Origin: JBNKFQ01 sp050289385
GTDB lineage: Bacteria > Pseudomonadota > Gammaproteobacteria > Pseudomonadales > Porticoccaceae
DNA: 64,000 bases
Reading direction: 5' to 3'
Assembly: GCA_050289385.1 (NCBI GenBank)
Contig: JBNKFQ010000281.1
Coordinates: 41,881 to 105,880 of the forward strand
Positions 43,151 to 52,875 of the stretch are shown here, piece after piece. Made by a program: the position numbers and the translations under genes. The number at the start of each line of letters is the position of its first letter. Positions within the stretch are counted from its first letter, which is position 1. The notes under the pieces were generated by a model that ran no database searches, was not told the origin of the DNA, and saw nothing but the letters and a program-made list of their open reading frames with translations.

Positions 43151-45541
43151 TTATATGGCCTCTGCCGCCCTAGCTTCAGCCACCATCTTTTCCGGCCTCA
43201 ACAGGAATCTCGCCAATGCCGGCAGCAGCCACAGCGCTCCCACCATATTCCAAAGGAACATGAAAAACAGCAAGAGCCCCATATTTGCCTGGAATTTGAT
43301 AGGAGAGAATATCCAGGTACAGACACCAATTGCCAGCGTAATCCCCGTAAACATAACCGCCTTACCAGTAGATCTTAAGGTTTCAAAGTATGCGGCCTGC
43401 AATGTTTTACCTTCCAGCAGGAAGTGCTCGAATTTGGTGTAGATGTAGATACCGTAATCGACGCCGATTCCGACACCTAGAGCAATAACAGGCAAGGTCT
43501 CGACCTTTATACCGATGCCCATTTTAGCCATAAGCGCCTCGCATAGCACTGAAGTTAACCCCAGTGGTATAACGATACAGGCAACGGCACGAATTGACCT
43601 GAATGTGATAAAGCACAGAATGCTGACCACAGCATAAACGAAGATCAGCATCAAATCCTTGGCTTTGGAAATAACCTGGTTAGTTGCCGCATCCACACCC
43701 GCATTACCTGCCCCTAAAAGGAACTGATAATCATCACTGGCATTGTCCACAGCAAATTTTTCAACGACATCCACGACACGCTGAAGGGTTTCTGCTTTGT
43801 GGTCCTCCAGGAAGGCCAGCAAAGGTGTCAGGCTGCAATCCGAGTTAACCAGCCCTGAAGGAGCCCGCTGAATGGAGGAGTTGATGATCTGTTGATTTCT
43901 CGATAACTCATACCACTTGAAGTTACCTTCGTTCAGCGCCTTGGTTACGATTTTTGAAACTGTCACCAGCGAGGCTGTCGACTCAACGCCCGCGGTATTT
44001 TCGAGGGTCCACTGCAGCCTGTCCATTGCACGCATTACCGGATAGCTGGAACATTTTTCAACATCCGTCTTGACCATGACCACCAGTATGTCCGAACTGG
44101 TGCTGTAGTTACTGATAACGAAGTCGTTGTCCAAGTTGTAACGACTATCAGGCCGTAATTCCGGAGCACCTTTATCGAGATCCCCAATCTTAATATCCTG
44201 CTTGTAATAGATACCCAGACCGGTACCAACCAGAGCAATCAGGATGGAAATCGGCGCTACGGATGGGTGCGCGAAATAGGACATCCAGTGCCATTTTCTG
44301 TCTGTCTTTTCGCTATGTTGTTGGGCATGTCGAATACCACTTTTGGTGAGACCAACGTATGACAGTATCACCGGGTGTAGGACCAGATTAGTGATAATTA
44401 TGACGGCAACACCAATACTGGCAGCAACCGCAAGATCTTTAATGACATCGATCTTGATAAACAGCAGTGTCAGAAATCCCATTGCGTCACTGATCAATGC
44501 CAGCATGCCTGGAATATACAACCCCCTGAAAGCCAGCCTGGCTGACGTCATAGCATCAAAACCTTTAGCGGACTCAACTGCCATAGCGTTCACTATTTGC
44601 ACACCGTGACTGATACCGATAGCAAACACCAGGAAAGGTACCAGAACGGAGTATGGATCCAGGCCGTAACCCAGCAGTCGCAGAATACCCAGCTGCCATA
44701 TAACGGCAACAATGGAAGCAATAATAGGCGTCAGGGTTCCTGACCAGCAACGAGAGTATCCGTAAAGAAGGACCAGAGTCAGCCCGACGGTGATCAGTGC
44801 GAAGACTGCTATCGCCTGAATCCCCTCTATCAAGTCACCAATTTTCTTGGCAAAGCCGATTACGTGAATACTGATATCAGGATTCTGAGCTTGGAATTTA
44901 TCCCGAATTTTGGCTTCCAGCTCCTGAGAAAAAGCCTTGTAATCCAACGCCGCCCCTGTTTCAGGATCCACTTCCAGCAAGGGGGCATAGATAATGGTGG
45001 ACTTAAAGTTATCTGCTACCAGGCGTCCGACCTCACCGGACCTGAGCACATTTTGTCTGAGTTTATCAAGGCTAGACTTATCGCCGCTGTATCCATCCGG
45101 GATAACAGTCCCACCCTGAAAGCCTTCCTCAGTAACCTCTACCCAACGAACATTTGGCGTCCATATAGAGCGAACACCTGACCGGTCAACACCACGCAGG
45201 TAAAAAACTTCATCCGTGATCTGCTTGAGCGTTTCCATATACTGCTCTTCGAAGACCGTCCCTTCTTTGGCAGCAACGGCTATGCGTATAGAGTTACCGA
45301 GGTTTTCAAGATCATCTCTATTAGCGAGCATGTTCTGGATATAAGGGTGCTCCAGCGGAATCAACCGTTCGAAACTGGCATCCGGCTTGATTTTGGAAGC
45401 ATTGTAGGCAAGAAAAGCCGTGAGGCATAGAAATGCAATTAAAATCAGAAAGCGGTTATTGAAAACCAACCTCTCCAGAAGTGGTTCTGCCTTGGGAGTC
45501 AGAATAAAGTGATCGCCCTGGTCATGTAACTTGTTCGACAT
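43151..45541 (-). CDS. RND/MMPL family transporter
   Basis: A 796-residue inner-membrane protein with the RND layout: one N-terminal span, a large periplasmic loop, a bundle of about five spans (GIQAIAVFALITVGLTLVLLYG, then FAIGISHGVQIVNAMAV), repeated once with GVGIGVDYGIYIYTKFEHFL near the C-terminus. MMPL-type members export lipids or hopanoids. It is co-directional with YCF48 and DUF1329 genes, a linkage often seen in aerobic gammaproteobacteria and probably serving outer-membrane lipid or hydrophobic substrate transport. GGGG lies before the ATG. Confidence 0.92.
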   Translation of the reverse strand: MSNKLHDQGDHFILTPKAEPLLERLVFNNRFLILIAFLCLTAFLAYNASKIKPDASFERLIPLEHPYIQNMLANRDDLENLGNSIRIAVAAKEGTVFEEQYMETLKQITDEVFYLRGVDRSGVRSIWTPNVRWVEVTEEGFQGGTVIPDGYSGDKSSLDKLRQNVLRSGEVGRLVADNFKSTIIYAPLLEVDPETGAALDYKAFSQELEAKIRDKFQAQNPDISIHVIGFAKKIGDLIEGIQAIAVFALITVGLTLVLLYGYSRCWSGTLTPIIASIVAVIWQLGILRLLGYGLDPYSVLVPFLVFAIGISHGVQIVNAMAVESAKGFDAMTSARLAFRGLYIPGMLALISDAMGFLTLLFIKIDVIKDLAVAASIGVAVIIITNLVLHPVILSYVGLTKSGIRHAQQHSEKTDRKWHWMSYFAHPSVAPISILIALVGTGLGIYYKQDIKIGDLDKGAPELRPDSRYNLDNDFVISNYSTSSDILVVMVKTDVEKCSSYPVMRAMDRLQWTLENTAGVESTASLVTVSKIVTKALNEGNFKWYELSRNQQIINSSIQRAPSGLVNSDCSLTPLLAFLEDHKAETLQRVVDVVEKFAVDNASDDYQFLLGAGNAGVDAATNQVISKAKDLMLIFVYAVVSILCFITFRSIRAVACIVIPLGLTSVLCEALMAKMGIGIKVETLPVIALGVGIGVDYGIYIYTKFEHFLLEGKTLQAAYFETLRSTGKAVMFTGITLAIGVCTWIFSPIKFQANMGLLLFFMFLWNMVGALWLLPALARFLLRPEKMVAEARAAEAI

Positions 45542-45595
45542 TCAAGTTTCCCCTTTCTTTGATATTCTTTGATGGGTTGTTATCGAACTATTCAC

Positions 45596-46744
45596 CTAGT
45601 TCAAGTCGCTGAGGCCACGAATAATACTGACCCCCCCCTCACCTACCAGCAAAAGGCTGTCAGGCGATAGAAACTTTGCACCAAGCAGTGAGAGTCGGTC
45701 TTCCCGCGTATGTGTACGGAAGGTTTCACCATAATTGTTGCTGAGCATCATCACCCCGGAATTTCCCACCACAGCAAGGTTGCCTTTGTCGCCGACCGCA
45801 ACTGACATCAAAGTTTCTTCAGCATCTGAATTGACCTGATCCCAGGTCTCCCCAACGTCTTGGGAATAAAACAGATGCCCACGCAATCCGTATACCAGCA
45901 CCTCATTAACATTGCCGTTACCACTCACACCGAACAACGAACCGTCATAAGGGCTCTCCTGCATCTCCCAGGTTTCACCCAAGTCCGTCGAACGATAAAT
46001 AATGCCTGCCTCACCGACAATAAACATCGCACCACCGGTAATTTGATTGATGGCATTCAGGTGAAATCTTTCTGGATTATCAAGCCGCGGCCCCCAGTTA
46101 TTCCATGTTTTCCCGCCGTCTTCTGTTTTAAAGAAAAAGCCGTAGGCTCCTACTACAAAGCCGGTCTGGTTATCGAGAAACCATAAATCAAGTAAAGGTT
46201 TACTAGGTCCGACATCAGCATCAAATTCAGCATCCTCCTGCGCAAACTGAGCCTCTTCTAGCTGATATTCCAAATCTGCAACTTGATCTTCGGGAGCATT
46301 CGCCACTAAGTCTTCAATCTTGGCAACACGTTTTTGTGCCTGGGCAATCACCATTTCATTGGCGACAATACCGTCAAACTGCTTGTGCCAGGTTTCACCG
46401 CCATCCTGACTATTTAAAATTATGGCTCCGTGCCCGACGGCCCAACCATTTTTTTCATCGGCAAAGGTCACTGAGGTAATTAGGGTAGCAACAGGAACCT
46501 GCGCTTGACTCCAACTATTGCCATCGTCATCGGAATAGATGATATGCCCTCGCTGACCAACAGCTACCAAGCGTTTACCAGCCGTGGCAACATCCAGCAA
46601 TAGCGTATTGGGCGCCAGCTCTGTTTCCATAGCGTTTGTATCCAGGACGTCTTTGCCTGCCGCGTAGGCAACAACACTGACAGACAGCCCCAGTGTCAAT
46701 GCAGCCAGCAATCGTTTCAGATTAAGTGGAGAGTTATATCCCAT
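45596..46744 (-). CDS. YCF48-related/BNR-like beta-propeller protein
   Basis: A 382-residue exported protein (MGYNSPLNLKRLLAALTLG with following hydrophobic stretch). Propeller motifs recur: YSDDDGNSW, SQDGGETWH, TEDGGKTWNNWG, STDLGETW and SQDVGETWDQ. In plants and cyanobacteria HCF136/Ycf48 helps assemble photosystem II; bacterial homologs without photosynthesis are found with RND and DUF1329 genes, as here, and probably act as periplasmic assembly or transport partners. A short coiled insert (VIAQAQKRVAKIEDLVAN) interrupts the propeller. Confidence 0.88.
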   Translation of the reverse strand: MGYNSPLNLKRLLAALTLGLSVSVVAYAAGKDVLDTNAMETELAPNTLLLDVATAGKRLVAVGQRGHIIYSDDDGNSWSQAQVPVATLITSVTFADEKNGWAVGHGAIILNSQDGGETWHKQFDGIVANEMVIAQAQKRVAKIEDLVANAPEDQVADLEYQLEEAQFAQEDAEFDADVGPSKPLLDLWFLDNQTGFVVGAYGFFFKTEDGGKTWNNWGPRLDNPERFHLNAINQITGGAMFIVGEAGIIYRSTDLGETWEMQESPYDGSLFGVSGNGNVNEVLVYGLRGHLFYSQDVGETWDQVNSDAEETLMSVAVGDKGNLAVVGNSGVMMLSNNYGETFRTHTREDRLSLLGAKFLSPDSLLLVGEGGVSIIRGLSDLN

Positions 46745-46881
46745 TCCATTTAGCCTTTGAGTTAGCGTAGATTATTTAAATATCATTCAAACCAGGAAAA
46801 ACTGCGGCAGGAACACAACCGGCAATCTTCACCCCAAGCGAAACGTATCAAATTAAAAGATAGTAAATGCCCAAGCAAAGA

Positions 46882-46907
46882 CAAGCTTATCCAAGTGGAT
46901 AAGCTTG
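46882..46907 (-). terminator. Hairpin downstream of the DUF1329 gene
   Basis: CAAGCTTATCC pairs perfectly with GGATAAGCTTG across an AAGT loop, 24 bases after the DUF1329 stop (46931). The T-tract is weak, so it may only reduce transcription into the YCF48 gene or stabilise the upstream mRNA. Confidence 0.55.
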
Positions 46908-46930
46908 AATAGTTTAAACTCTCTAGTGGT

Positions 46931-48319
46931 TTAGCGCGTGCCCCTCCGACGTAACGACTGAGGACTGAAATAACGACGATCAGGAACTTCATTAGTGAAT
47001 ACCAAAGTAGACCGCTCTTCTGTATCCAGCCCCTGAACATGGTAACGGCGAGCCTGCAGATCATAGAAAATATCCAAAGCCGTCCAGGTGCAGGGCAACT
47101 CGTAGTAATTCTTGAGCAGAGCCATGCTGATACGCCACAAATCTCCCCTGCCATCGTACTGGTCAATAAGCGCAATATTCCAGCTGTCTTCATCAATGTA
47201 GAAAACACGCTTGGAGTAAATATGCCGTGCACCTTCTTTTAAAGTAGCTTCGACGACATGCACCCGGTGTTTTTCAAAACGGGTGTATGCAGGGTTAATG
47301 TGGGAGACGCCAAGCAAGTCAGAATATTTCAAACCAGCCTGAGAGGCCTCATAGCTGTTATAAGGAATGTACATTTCCTTCAGGCCGACATATTTCCAGT
47401 TATAACGGTCGGGAGCGCCGTTAAACATATCAGTATCGTCTGCTGTCCTGAGGTTATCCGCACCTGCGATAGGTGAGTCATAGGCCAGATTAGGCGCCCG
47501 GCGCACCCGACGCTGCCCGGCGTTGTAACCCCAGGCCTGACGTGGTTCTTCAACCTGGTCGAGGGTTTCGTGTACAAGTATCGCACCACCTGCAAGCCGT
47601 GCCGGTGAAATGGTAAAAGAAAGATAATAGAACAATATATTCTTCAAACCTTTTTCATCGATCTCGGGGTTGAACATGTTCCAGAAAACTTCCTGCTGGG
47701 ATTTAACCAGAGAATACTCACCATTGCGCTGAATGGCGGCTTCCGCTGAACGGCGGGTCACAAATACACCGCGCCAGCGAGTCAGGTGGTTCCAGATCGC
47801 CTGTAATGCCTGACGGTCGTTAGATCCATGCAGAATTGGAAATGGAATACCGCCATAGGCTCCTGAAATACCATTGCCGTCTTTACCCAGTTTGGCCTGG
47901 GTGGCATTTTCGAAAGTGCCTTTATAAACATGTTCCGGAGCTGAATGTGAACGCCGGGTTTCATAGATGGGAAGTTTGAAAGTGGTAGGGTAGGTTCGAA
48001 ACAGGGCTTTTAAACCTTCAGTCAAATAAGCTTCGTACTTGTCAAAATTCTGAGCAGTAATGGTTTCTATCGGCTTGTCAGACTTGAATGGGTCTGGATG
48101 GTGCTGCCCTGCACGTTGATATTCAGCGGGAGGTTTGGTAATACCTCCCGTCCATTTAGGAATATCCTTCCCATTGCCATCTCTGATGGCACCAAATGGT
48201 GTCAGGTCTTTATTTAATCTGGCAGCCTCTCCCGCCGATACGGCTGCATTCAAATTTGTGGAAGCCAGGGCAAACGACAACAGGCCACCGAGCAATAGCT
48301 TCTTATGGTTCATAGACAT
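46931..48319 (-). CDS. DUF1329 domain protein
   Basis: A 462-residue exported protein; the signal peptide is MNHKKLLLGGLLSFALAS. It has the DUF1329 blocks GGIPFPILHGS, YNAGQRRVRRAPNLAYDSP, GLKEMYIPYNSYE and VVEATLKEGARHIYSKRVFYI with EDSW. The fold is LolA/LolB-like, and members act at the outer membrane with DUF1302 and RND partners. I chose the ATG at 48319, behind AGGAA; an in-frame start at 48409 lacks a site. A DUF1302 gene, the usual partner, is not in the window. Confidence 0.93.
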   Translation of the reverse strand: MSMNHKKLLLGGLLSFALASTNLNAAVSAGEAARLNKDLTPFGAIRDGNGKDIPKWTGGITKPPAEYQRAGQHHPDPFKSDKPIETITAQNFDKYEAYLTEGLKALFRTYPTTFKLPIYETRRSHSAPEHVYKGTFENATQAKLGKDGNGISGAYGGIPFPILHGSNDRQALQAIWNHLTRWRGVFVTRRSAEAAIQRNGEYSLVKSQQEVFWNMFNPEIDEKGLKNILFYYLSFTISPARLAGGAILVHETLDQVEEPRQAWGYNAGQRRVRRAPNLAYDSPIAGADNLRTADDTDMFNGAPDRYNWKYVGLKEMYIPYNSYEASQAGLKYSDLLGVSHINPAYTRFEKHRVHVVEATLKEGARHIYSKRVFYIDEDSWNIALIDQYDGRGDLWRISMALLKNYYELPCTWTALDIFYDLQARRYHVQGLDTEERSTLVFTNEVPDRRYFSPQSLRRRGTR

Positions 48320-48560
48320 GTTATTCCTGATTAGAGTCAGTATTGGGTGGTTGGCCGTGAGAGCTGTACCGGCATGCAATAGAAGTCCGGAACAGAATCC
48401 CCCTCTCAACGCAAAGTACTTAATTTTTATTCTTGAATTTCGCTTGCAACATTTTGATATTAAATAGCTTAGTTTAGTGCCTATATTTGTCTACGGAAAT
48501 CCCTATTCTTTTGGTAACAAAATATTGACCATTATTAACACAATCACAGCCATTGGCCAC

Positions 48561-51212
48561 TTACTTCAGGCTTTTACTCACCACTTCAAAGACATCCCGT
48601 GAAAGAGCAGGCTCTTTACCGATCCGCTTCAACGAACTCAGCATCAACTCGCTTCTCTCAACTTCATAACGCCGCCAGCGGGTCAACGGAGTCACCAGCC
48701 TTGCCGCTATTTGAGGGTTCAGACGATCCAGCTTCAGTACCCAATCCGCCAGTAATTCATAACCTGCCCCATCAACTCTATGAAAGTGTTTCCAGTTTTG
48801 CCCGCCAAATACACCTATGACTGACCTGATCTTGTTAGGGTTTTTTTCCGAAAAAAGCGGATGCTCAGTCAGCGCTCTGATCTGGTCAACTTGACCATAA
48901 TTTTCGTTCATGGCCTGCACACTGAACCAGCTTTCCATAACGAGGGCATCATGCTGCCAACGTTCGTAGAATTTTTCTAATGCCTTATCTGCTTTGGCAT
49001 CATTCGCAGACAGTATTGCAGTCAGCGCAGCCAGTTCGTCGGTCATATTGTCTGCGGCATTAAGCTGGTCAAGAGCAACGTCTCCCACCGCGCCATGTTG
49101 ACCAGAGGCCAACAACTGCAACAGAGCATTTTTAAACGCACGCATACCAATGGCCTGACTGCCGGTGCCTGCCCCCTGGGCCAGGGTCGTCATCGCACGA
49201 TAACGATCCATCATTTTAGCGCCAAAGTCTGCAACCAAAACGGACAACATTTTAGTCCTTGCTGCCAACATTGCGTCCACATGGATTAATTCGCTTTGCT
49301 CTGCCAGAGAGGACAAGGAAGGCACATTGATCATTTTTGCCAGCATCGCGTAGTCTTCACCTTCGTCGTCCAACACGGCACCGAAGGCCTCGAGGTACGC
49401 GGAATTCACCTCCAGACTTCGACCAGCTTGATGCGCCCCCATCATGGCATTTAACGCGTCTGTTGCCAGTCTTTGACCAGCATCCCAGCGATTAAAACCA
49501 TCACCATCATGAGACATAAGAAACTTCAGCTGCTCGTGACTATAGTCATAGTCAATTTTTACCGGCGCAGAGAAGTGCCGGAATAAAGAAGGTACAGGTC
49601 GCGTGGGCACCTGGGTAAATTCAAAAGACTGCTCGGCTTCTGTAATTTCCAATACGGTTACCCGAGAAATCTGATCAGGTTCCGGTTGGGAGGCGATAAC
49701 AACGGGTATATCAGCACCATCGCCGCCAACCAGGCCAATAGCCATCGGAATATGGAAAGGATCTTTCTTATCCTGTCCAGGTGTAGGGGGACAAGATTGC
49801 TTCAACGTTAGTTTGTATACTTGGCGTTGGCTATCGTACTCATCCGATACCTTTACCCTGGGCGTCCCTGACTGGGTGTACCAGCGCCTGAATTGAGTCA
49901 GATCACGACCACTCACCTCTTCCATACAGGCCACAAAATCGTCCGTTGTGACCGCCTGGCCATCGTGCCTGGAAAAATATAGATCAGCCCCCTCGCGGAA
50001 TTTTGCCGCACCTAACAGCGTATGCAGCATACGAACAACTTCTGCCCCTTTTTCATAGACTGTCAAAGTGTAGAAGTTCGATATTTCCATATAGGAATCC
50101 GGCCGAACCGAATGCGACATTGGGCCCGCATCCTCCGCAAACTGCGCAGTCCTGAGCAGGTTTACATCCTCGATACGTTTAACTGCCCGTGAATGCATAT
50201 CCGCTGAAAATTCGGAATCACGAAAGACGGTAAAACCTTCCTTGAGACTCAGCTGAAACCAGTCACGGCATGTAACCCTATTACCTGACCAGTTATGAAA
50301 ATATTCATGGGCAACGATAGCTTCGACACGCTGGAAAGTTGTATCAGTAGCCGTTTGAGGATTCGCCAGAACACAGGAAGAATTAAAAATGTTGAGTCCT
50401 TTATTCTCCATCGCCCCCATATTGAAATCGCTGACCGCCACAATATTGAAGATATCCAGATCGTATTCACGCCCATATACCTCTTCATCCCATTGCATAG
50501 ACCGCTTCAGGGAGTCCATTGCATGGTCGCATTTGCTCAGGTCATGGGGCTCGACATAGATACGCAATTGAACGTTCCGGCCCGACATAGTCTGGTAGTG
50601 AGACTCAACGAATTGCAGGTCACCTGCCACAAGAGCAAACAGATAGCAGGGTTTCTTGAAAGGATCTTCCCAGGTGACCCAATGCCTTTCCCCTTCGCGC
50701 CCTTCCTCGATCGGATTACCGTTGGAAAGCAATACCGGATATTTTGCAACCTCCGCTTCAATGGTGGTTTTGAACTTGGACATCACATCCGGACGATCGA
50801 GATAATAAGTGATGCGCCTGAAACCTTCCGCTTCACACTGGGTGCAAAACATGGTGCTGGATCTATACAAACCTTCAAGGCAGGTGTTTTCCTGTGGTTT
50901 GATCCAGGTCACCACATTCAGGATGAATGATTTAGGAAGCCGCTCAAGGGTTAATCCTTCGTCATCCAACTGGTATTCGCTAGGCTGTAGCTCCCGACCA
51001 TCCAATACCAGGTGCAATAATTCGACATCCACACCATCCAACCGCAAAAGATTATGGAAGTTCACGGCAGCAGGATTTCGCCGCATATGCAGCTGCGAGG
51101 TAACTCGGGCGCCATCTTCAAATAATTGAAAGCGCAGATCAGTTTCGTCGATGAGAAAATCGGGGGGTCTATAATCTTTGAGGTAAATGGTACTGGGCTG
51201 GCGTTCTTTCAT
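48561..51212 (-). CDS. pepN: Aminopeptidase N
   Basis: An 883-residue M1 metallopeptidase. The exopeptidase motif is GAMENKGLNIFNSS and the zinc site HEYFHNWSGNRVTCRDWFQL followed by SLKEGF (HExxH-18-E). The C-terminal helical domains are complete. It trims N-terminal residues from peptides in the cytoplasm. The ATG at 51212 (MKERQPSTIYLKDYRPPDF) matches the E. coli start; the frame is open to 51299, but that would overlap the upstream DUF2797 gene. Confidence 0.97.
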   Translation of the reverse strand: MKERQPSTIYLKDYRPPDFLIDETDLRFQLFEDGARVTSQLHMRRNPAAVNFHNLLRLDGVDVELLHLVLDGRELQPSEYQLDDEGLTLERLPKSFILNVVTWIKPQENTCLEGLYRSSTMFCTQCEAEGFRRITYYLDRPDVMSKFKTTIEAEVAKYPVLLSNGNPIEEGREGERHWVTWEDPFKKPCYLFALVAGDLQFVESHYQTMSGRNVQLRIYVEPHDLSKCDHAMDSLKRSMQWDEEVYGREYDLDIFNIVAVSDFNMGAMENKGLNIFNSSCVLANPQTATDTTFQRVEAIVAHEYFHNWSGNRVTCRDWFQLSLKEGFTVFRDSEFSADMHSRAVKRIEDVNLLRTAQFAEDAGPMSHSVRPDSYMEISNFYTLTVYEKGAEVVRMLHTLLGAAKFREGADLYFSRHDGQAVTTDDFVACMEEVSGRDLTQFRRWYTQSGTPRVKVSDEYDSQRQVYKLTLKQSCPPTPGQDKKDPFHIPMAIGLVGGDGADIPVVIASQPEPDQISRVTVLEITEAEQSFEFTQVPTRPVPSLFRHFSAPVKIDYDYSHEQLKFLMSHDGDGFNRWDAGQRLATDALNAMMGAHQAGRSLEVNSAYLEAFGAVLDDEGEDYAMLAKMINVPSLSSLAEQSELIHVDAMLAARTKMLSVLVADFGAKMMDRYRAMTTLAQGAGTGSQAIGMRAFKNALLQLLASGQHGAVGDVALDQLNAADNMTDELAALTAILSANDAKADKALEKFYERWQHDALVMESWFSVQAMNENYGQVDQIRALTEHPLFSEKNPNKIRSVIGVFGGQNWKHFHRVDGAGYELLADWVLKLDRLNPQIAARLVTPLTRWRRYEVERSELMLSSLKRIGKEPALSRDVFEVVSKSLK

Positions 51213-51270
51213 AACGGACTCTTCTGGTTCGTTTAAGTTCTTGTCGTTATTTAGCGGGATTTTCCCGGAC

Positions 51271-52116
51271 TCAATGGGTAGGGTGGAACTCGACTTCATA
51301 GGAGGTGAATTTCCGGATATTAATGCATCCGGTATCCAGAATCAGATACTGCCCCTTAATTCCCTGCAACGTGCCGGTAACGACGGGGTCTTTTTCTGGG
51401 TTAAGACTTTTAACTTTTACCGGATATTCTAACACCGGGTAACGTATGGAAATCGGATTCACATCACTCAACCGGGTAACTTCCGCATTACTTTCAGTCT
51501 GAATGAGCTGGTCGATTCCCTGATTAAACCCGGACAACAAACGGTCCTTCTGAGCAATAAGATCCATTGGTTCAGGATCACCTTTCAACATGGTTTGCCA
51601 ATGGGTACGGTCACTCACTTCAGTACGAATCAGGTCTTCCACCAAGCCGGACATTCTCCGATTATGCACCCGCAGAATAGGTAGTGCCTGGGCGGCCCCC
51701 TGATCAATCCAGCGCGTAGGTATCTGGGTCTGGCGCGTTATTCCCACTTTAAGACCTGAAGAGTTGGCCAGGTATACCACATGAGGCACCATGCAGTGGG
51801 TTTCGCCCCACGTCGGTTCACGGCAGGTGCCTTCAAAATAATGGCATTTTTCGGGACTCATAATGCAGGCATCGCAACGGGCAAGTTTTTTAAAACAGGG
51901 AAAGCAAAAGCCCTGGCTGAAGCTTTTCTTGGTTCTACGCCGGCAATAGCTACAGAAAATATTACCGCTGAATTTCAGCTCGATGGTTTTCCCTAATAAG
52001 GAGTTTAGCTCAACGGAATGGTCTCCCACCCGTAGCTTATAGAGGACCCTATCGTCAGCCCCCTGATTCAGATCGCTGGACATTTTGTCCAGGCACCCCA
52101 CAACAGATTCAGACAA
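51271..52116 (-). CDS. DUF2797 domain protein
   Basis: A 281-residue protein with three Cys pairs suggesting zinc (FCSYCRRRTKKSFSQGFCFPC, then CDACIMSPEKCHYF) and the family core GLKVGITRQTQIPTRWIDQG. Function is unknown. The TTG start at 52116 gives the family-like N-terminus SESVVGCLDKMSS; an ATG at 52083 is the alternative. It is upstream of pepN on the same strand. Confidence 0.9.
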   Translation of the reverse strand: MSESVVGCLDKMSSDLNQGADDRVLYKLRVGDHSVELNSLLGKTIELKFSGNIFCSYCRRRTKKSFSQGFCFPCFKKLARCDACIMSPEKCHYFEGTCREPTWGETHCMVPHVVYLANSSGLKVGITRQTQIPTRWIDQGAAQALPILRVHNRRMSGLVEDLIRTEVSDRTHWQTMLKGDPEPMDLIAQKDRLLSGFNQGIDQLIQTESNAEVTRLSDVNPISIRYPVLEYPVKVKSLNPEKDPVVTGTLQGIKGQYLILDTGCINIRKFTSYEVEFHPTH

Positions 52117-52283
52117 TGGACTTCTCTCTACTTTTCTCGAGTATAAACATTATATTTCTACAAATATCAGCCAGCCTGGATACAAGCTTTCCGGCAAGGC
52201 ATAACAACCACCTCTATGCAGCTACCCGAAAGCTCAAAAGCCCGTCACTAACGATATAGGCATAGACTGTTTACCGGCCAATT

Positions 52284-52580
52284 TTAATGCCTGGTGGCAT
52301 TTCCTTCAGTTTGACCGGGAGCCCAGACTCCCTCACTAGGCTCAGTACCAACCCCTGATTTGGCATCGCAGGGAGTTGGCCTGTCTTTGGCGATATAACC
52401 TACTCTTTGCTCTTCGGGTAGGCCATTGGCGTCTTCATAGGCAATTATCGCATCCAAACAAATAGCTTTTTGTTCTCCTGTAAGCTGTCGACCATCAGGC
52501 CAGCGTCCAAGTTCAAGGGATTTTTTCAGGGATTCGTAAACCTCAGGAGTCAGGTTTTTTGCGACTTCGATAAAGGACAT
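52284..52580 (-). CDS. DUF1315 (YeaC-like) family protein
   Basis: A 98-residue protein beginning with FIEVAKNLTPEVYESLKKSL and RWPDGRQLTGEQKAICLDAI, the DUF1315 pattern of E. coli YeaC. Function unknown. The C-terminal 30 residues (after GYIAKDRPTPC) are Gly/Pro-rich and probably disordered. Confidence 0.88.
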   Translation of the reverse strand: MSFIEVAKNLTPEVYESLKKSLELGRWPDGRQLTGEQKAICLDAIIAYEDANGLPEEQRVGYIAKDRPTPCDAKSGVGTEPSEGVWAPGQTEGNATRH

Positions 52581-52659
52581 ATCATTCTCCGGTTCAGGGC
52601 CCGAACTATATCACACAGGCCCATTCTTCAATCAATTACAGATCATTGAAGAAAAACAG

Positions 52660-52689
52660 TTGACTTGCGCATGATAATCATTATCATTT
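52660..52689 (+). promoter_or_regulatory. Sigma70 promoter overlapped by a Fur box
   Basis: TTGACT (52660-52665) and TATCAT (52682-52687) are separated by 16 bases. Over them lies ATGATAATCATTATCATTT (52671-52689), which contains GATAATCATTATC, the core of the Fur 19-mer (16 of 19 positions match the consensus palindrome). Iron-loaded Fur would block RNA polymerase. The promoter points to the right, where no protein gene begins. Confidence 0.8.
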
Positions 52690-52693
52690 GCAT

Positions 52694-52818
52694 TGTGTGT
52701 TTGATCCCACACAAACTCTCATCAGAGTATTCACAGCATATTAGAGGGTCAGGCGGGAGCGAGTTTTAACAGAGAAACCCTAAAGTTTCTTCAACGCTCT
52801 CCCTGCTCTCATTTTTTT
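52694..52818 (+). ncRNA. Candidate Fur-regulated small RNA
   Basis: Transcription from the promoter at 52660-52687 should begin near 52694 and end at the T-run 52812-52818, giving about 125 nt. No ATG lies within. The RNA would fold into a 5' hairpin (TTGTGTG with CACACAA), a second small hairpin (ACTCT-CATC-AGAGT), a linker of about 30 nt, and a long terminator stem: GGGAGCG with CGCTCTCCC around an inner GAGAAAC...GTTTCTTC. Size, Fur control and architecture fit the RyhB/PrrF class of iron-sparing RNAs, though the sequence matches none I know. Confidence 0.72.
52758..52818 (+). terminator. Terminator of the candidate small RNA
   Basis: The stem CAGGCGGGAGCG pairs with CGCTCTCCCTG (one bulge), capped by an internal AGAAAC/GTTTCT hairpin, and is followed by ATTTTTTT. 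Its strength argues that something is transcribed from left to right here. Confidence 0.75.
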
Positions 52819-52875
52819 ATGCATGTTATTTTGAATTTTTATCTTGATTAGAACACTTGCTTCTCCAACATCTTC

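Noticed and set aside
50295..50930. 211-codon plus frame inside pepN
   Set aside because: Antisense shadow of a clear pepN gene.
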